Shown here piece by piece: positions 12,569 through 15,365 of a stretch of DNA of 15,365 bases. The first letter of the stretch is position 1. Every line of letters starts with the position of its first letter. Both the position numbers and the translations under genes were made by a program. Source of the stretch: JAUUSJ01 sp964439395 (lineage in GTDB: Bacteria; Bacillota; Clostridia; Lachnospirales; Lachnospiraceae); contig CAYTNV010000048.1 of the NCBI GenBank assembly GCA_964439395.1, positions 1 to 15,365 of the forward strand, given 5' to 3'. The notes beneath the pieces were generated by a model. The model saw only the letters and a list, made by a program, of their open reading frames with translations, searched no databases and was not told the DNA's origin.

Positions 12569-14947
12569 ATGAATGAAAAAGCGTTACGCATTTTAGAATA
12601 CAATAAGATTATCCATTTACTCACAGAGTACGCTTCCTCTGAGATGGGAAAGCAGCTTTGTAAAGATTTAACCCCCTCCACTCATCTAGTGGAGATTCAA
12701 TCAGAGCAGGCTAATACAAGGGATGCACTTTCTAGACTTTATCAGCACGGAAGTGTAAGCTTTCTAGGTCTTGAGGATGTTCGTCCCTGCCTTCGCCTGC
12801 TAGATGTCGGCTCTTCTCTTAATACAAAAGAGCTGCTACAAATCGCAAGACTTTTATCCATCGCGAACCAAGTACAGCAGTACGGCGATTCGAGAGATGA
12901 GGAGGCTCCAATTGACTCACTCCAGACGATGTTTGAGGACTTAGTTCCCCTCACCTCACTCCAACATGAAATTCAACAATGTATTTTATCGGAGACCGAA
13001 ATTAGCGACGAGGCATCTGTCGGTTTGAGGGATGTGCGAAAATCAATCAAACAGACAAACCGCGCCATCCACAATAAGCTCGCCTCCATTGTAAACTCAC
13101 AGCAAAATAAAACATTATTGCAAGATGCGATTGTCACAATGAGAAATGGTCGCTACTGTATCCCTGTCAAACAAGAATATCGAAGCAGTTTCCCAGGTAT
13201 GATTCACGACCAATCTTCCTCTGGCTCCACGATCTTTATCGAACCGATGGCAGTTGTTCAGCTAAACAATCAGCTTCGCGAGCTGGAAATGAAAGAGCAG
13301 GCAGAAATTGACCGTATTCTCGCATTTTTAAGCGAACAAGTCTCCTTTGAGGCGCAAAATATTTTATCCAACTTAGAGATTTTGACCCAGCTTGACTTTA
13401 TTTTTGCAAAAGCCAAATTTGCGAAAGCCTATCAGGGTTCAGAACCAATTTTCAATGAGGACGGCATTATTAATATCAAATATGCGAGACATCCATTGCT
13501 AGACCAAAAGACTGTCGTTCCAATCCATATTCATCTCGGTGAACAATTTTCCATGTTAATTATCACTGGTCCAAATACTGGCGGTAAGACGGTTTCTCTA
13601 AAAACTTTAGGACTCTTTACCTTAATGGGACAGGCGGGTCTTCATATTCCAGCCTTTGAGGGTTCCAAGCTTGCCGTCTTTTCCAATGTATTTGCAGATA
13701 TCGGCGATGAGCAAAGTATCGAGCAAAACTTGAGTACCTTCTCCTCCCATATGACAAATATCGTATCCATTTTGGAGAAAGCCGATGAGAATTCTCTCGT
13801 CTTATTCGATGAGCTCTGCGGCGGAACAGACCCAGTAGAGGGTGCTGCCCTGGCAATCTCTATTTTAACATCACTTCACGATAGAGGAATTCGCACAATG
13901 GCGACAACTCACTACAGTGAATTAAAAATGTTCGCTCTCTCCGAAGAGGGAATCGAAAATGCGAGCTGTGAATTTGATGTCAACACACTCTCTCCAACCT
14001 ATCATCTCCTCATCGGAGTTCCTGGAAAGAGTAACGCCTTCGCAATCTCGAAAAAATTAGGGCTATCGCCATATATTATCGAACAGGCAAAATCCCAGAT
14101 TGGGGCATCTCAAAAAGATTTTGAGTCATTAATTGAAGAACTTGAAAAGAGTAAATTGCAAATCGAGAAAGAACAGACAGAAATTCTCGCAGCTAAGGCA
14201 GAAGTAGAAGAACTGCGCAAGAGTCTCGAGGAGAAAAAGGAAAATATCGCCGCTAAGCGAGCAGCCCTCTTGCAGGAGGCCAGACAGGAGGCATACGATA
14301 TTATCTCTCAGGCAAAAGAAGTAGCCGATGACTCTATCAAAAAATTTAATCAATGGGGGAAAGAAAAAAGCTCCGCGAATAATAAAAAGATGGAGCATCA
14401 AAGAAGTAAACTTCGCGGTCAGCTAAATGATCTCGAATCAAAACTTGCCTACCGAAATAAGAAAGGAAAAGGCAATTATAAAAAAGAAGACTTCCATATC
14501 GGAGATCCAGTCTTTGTCCATACCTTATCTTTGGAGGGTACTGTCACCAGTCTTCCAAATGCAAAAGGAGACTTGACTGTACAGATGGGAATTCTAAACT
14601 CAGTTGTAAATATCAAAGATTTAGATTTATTAGAAAAACAAAAAGAAAAACCTGCCACTCCAAAAAGAGGCAAGTCCAATCGCTCTAATATTAATAAAGC
14701 AGCTACGATTTCCTCAGAAATTAATCTTCTCGGTAAAACGGTCGATGAGGCAGTGGCAGAATTAGACAAATATCTCGATGACGCCTATATGTCAGGGGTA
14801 CACCAAGTTCGTGTCATCCACGGAAAAGGAACAGGTGCCCTAAGAGCTGGCATTCACAGCTATCTCAAACGCCAAAAGCATGTGAAATCTTATCGCCTTG
14901 GTGTATTTGGAGAGGGAGAAGCTGGCGTGACTATTGTGGAATTCTAA
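12569..14947 (+). CDS. mutS2: MutS2 / RqcU-type ATPase with Smr domain
   Basis: MutS2 was first described as an anti-recombination MutS paralogue. In Firmicutes it is also linked to splitting collided ribosomes for quality control. The 792 residues start at ATG 12569; AAAAGG lies 9 bases upstream, while the TTG at 12560 touches it. The core and clamp region spans about 1-310. The ATPase has Walker A TGPNTGGKT (about 333-341), Walker B LVLFDELCGGTDP (about 410-422) and THYSELK. A long coiled coil covers about 512-627 and a KOW/SH3-like segment about 642-689. The C-terminal Smr nuclease domain is at about 718-792 with VIHGKGTGALR. The Walker B region reads ELCGGTDP where ELGAGTDP is usual; otherwise it is intact. 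Confidence 0.96.
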   Translation: MNEKALRILEYNKIIHLLTEYASSEMGKQLCKDLTPSTHLVEIQSEQANTRDALSRLYQHGSVSFLGLEDVRPCLRLLDVGSSLNTKELLQIARLLSIANQVQQYGDSRDEEAPIDSLQTMFEDLVPLTSLQHEIQQCILSETEISDEASVGLRDVRKSIKQTNRAIHNKLASIVNSQQNKTLLQDAIVTMRNGRYCIPVKQEYRSSFPGMIHDQSSSGSTIFIEPMAVVQLNNQLRELEMKEQAEIDRILAFLSEQVSFEAQNILSNLEILTQLDFIFAKAKFAKAYQGSEPIFNEDGIINIKYARHPLLDQKTVVPIHIHLGEQFSMLIITGPNTGGKTVSLKTLGLFTLMGQAGLHIPAFEGSKLAVFSNVFADIGDEQSIEQNLSTFSSHMTNIVSILEKADENSLVLFDELCGGTDPVEGAALAISILTSLHDRGIRTMATTHYSELKMFALSEEGIENASCEFDVNTLSPTYHLLIGVPGKSNAFAISKKLGLSPYIIEQAKSQIGASQKDFESLIEELEKSKLQIEKEQTEILAAKAEVEELRKSLEEKKENIAAKRAALLQEARQEAYDIISQAKEVADDSIKKFNQWGKEKSSANNKKMEHQRSKLRGQLNDLESKLAYRNKKGKGNYKKEDFHIGDPVFVHTLSLEGTVTSLPNAKGDLTVQMGILNSVVNIKDLDLLEKQKEKPATPKRGKSNRSNINKAATISSEINLLGKTVDEAVAELDKYLDDAYMSGVHQVRVIHGKGTGALRAGIHSYLKRQKHVKSYRLGVFGEGEAGVTIVEF

Positions 14948-15103
14948 ATTTATATATAGTTGTCCTTCGAGCGTTTGATAAAATATACTTTGTGAAACAG
15001 ATAGAGTAGAATATTTTTTTGGAAAGAGACGCCATCCATCCAAAGACCGTTCTTTCCCTTTCCAACACGTTGCGTTCCCGCCATTTTTCGAGAAACGATA
15101 GTG

Positions 15104-15154
15104 TAATATTCTATTTTTAAAATGATACGCTATTATCTGAAAAATAGAATATTA
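15104..15154. repeat. 15-bp perfect inverted repeat
   Basis: The arms TAATATTCTATTTTT (15104-15118) and AAAAATAGAATATTA (15140-15154) flank a 21-base loop. The TAGAATATT core also occurs at 15007-15015. On the plus strand a T-run (15162-15167) follows, so it may terminate mutS2 transcription, though the stem is almost all A-T. Confidence 0.6.
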
Positions 15155-15177
15155 TATTATTGTTTTTTAATAAATAT

Positions 15178-15251
15178 TTTTCAGTTAGATATCAATCATA
15201 TTTTACAAAAGAATATGCTATTGTTATTTAGGCTTATTTTATAACTGAAAA
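15178..15251. repeat. Nested inverted repeat
   Basis: A 10-bp pair TTTTCAGTTA/TAACTGAAAA (15178-15187 and 15242-15251) encloses a CATATT/AATATG pair. It could be the terminal repeat of a very small non-coding element or a double hairpin. Confidence 0.45.
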
Positions 15252-15328
15252 GTATAAGATAGAAAGAATTAACTGAGTATATGACATCTAAAATTTTTTC
15301 ACGTTTCCAGAACAAGATATTCCCTACT

Positions 15329-15365
15329 GTTTTGCCATTACACAGCCGAGAGAGCAAGCAGATAT
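15329..15365 (+). repeat. Dispersed repeat core, copy C (cut by window end)
   Basis: GTTTTGCCATTACACAGCCG then GAGAGAGCA matches copies A and B at about 23 of 28 positions. It runs off the window, so it cannot be seen whether the hairpin half is present. Confidence 0.65.

Larger units (their letters stand above)
14948..15328. other. Gene-free region after mutS2 with inverted repeats
   Basis: No supported ORF is present. It contains the 15-bp inverted repeat at 15104-15154 and a second nested one at 15178-15251. There is also a hairpin-like GGAAAGA/TCTTTCC pair at 15021-15057 that lacks a U-run on the correct side. Confidence 0.6.

Noticed and set aside
15021..15057. GGAAAGA/TCTTTCC hairpin as a mutS2 terminator
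   Set aside because: The T-run lies before the stem on the plus strand, so it is not a standard intrinsic terminator.

Overview
The window looks like a low-GC Gram-positive chromosome segment, most likely from a Lachnospiraceae-type Clostridia. Supports are the strong AGGAGG-type ribosome binding sites, the YhaM and MutS2/RqcU homologues, and a Clostridia-style type I-B (Tneap/Cst) CRISPR set. The placement rests on recalled family resemblance, not on a search.

Layout. (1) 1-1568 is an insertion-sequence scar: a complete IS3-family (IS150-group) element on the minus strand abuts the 3' remnant of a second, related copy in the opposite orientation. (2) 1582-1874 is a short CRISPR array with five identical 30-bp repeats and four spacers. 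It appears truncated at its leader-distal end by the IS remnant, and its leader lies at 1875 to about 2062. (3) 2046-2191 holds tiny overlapping ORFs behind a perfect Shine-Dalgarno, exactly where cas4-cas1-cas2 would be expected. (4) 2211-8578 is a minus-strand operon cas6-cas8b-cas7-cas5-cas3. (5) 8880-11821 carries minus-strand housekeeping genes: an RlmD/RumA-type rRNA methyltransferase and the exoribonuclease YhaM, separated by a dispersed hairpin repeat. (6) 12231-14947 carries plus-strand acylphosphatase and mutS2. (7) 14948-15365 is gene-free with strong inverted repeats and the edge of a third dispersed-repeat copy.

How it works together. One promoter upstream of cas6 should drive the whole interference operon. 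Cas6 would cut the array transcript (read on the minus strand), Cas8-Cas7-Cas5 plus a Cas11 small subunit would form Cascade, and Cas3 would degrade targets. Cas11 is not a separate gene. It is predicted from an internal start in cas8, where the Gly-Gly-Gly linker codons form a Shine-Dalgarno sequence. No cas1, cas2 or cas4 is present, so the system looks capable of interference but not of adaptation on its own.

Most notable points: the internal Cas11 start, a Cas5 with a coiled-coil insertion of roughly 75 residues, the likely scar of a deleted adaptation module, the IS-truncated array, and mutually exclusive hairpins in the acylphosphatase 5' leader.
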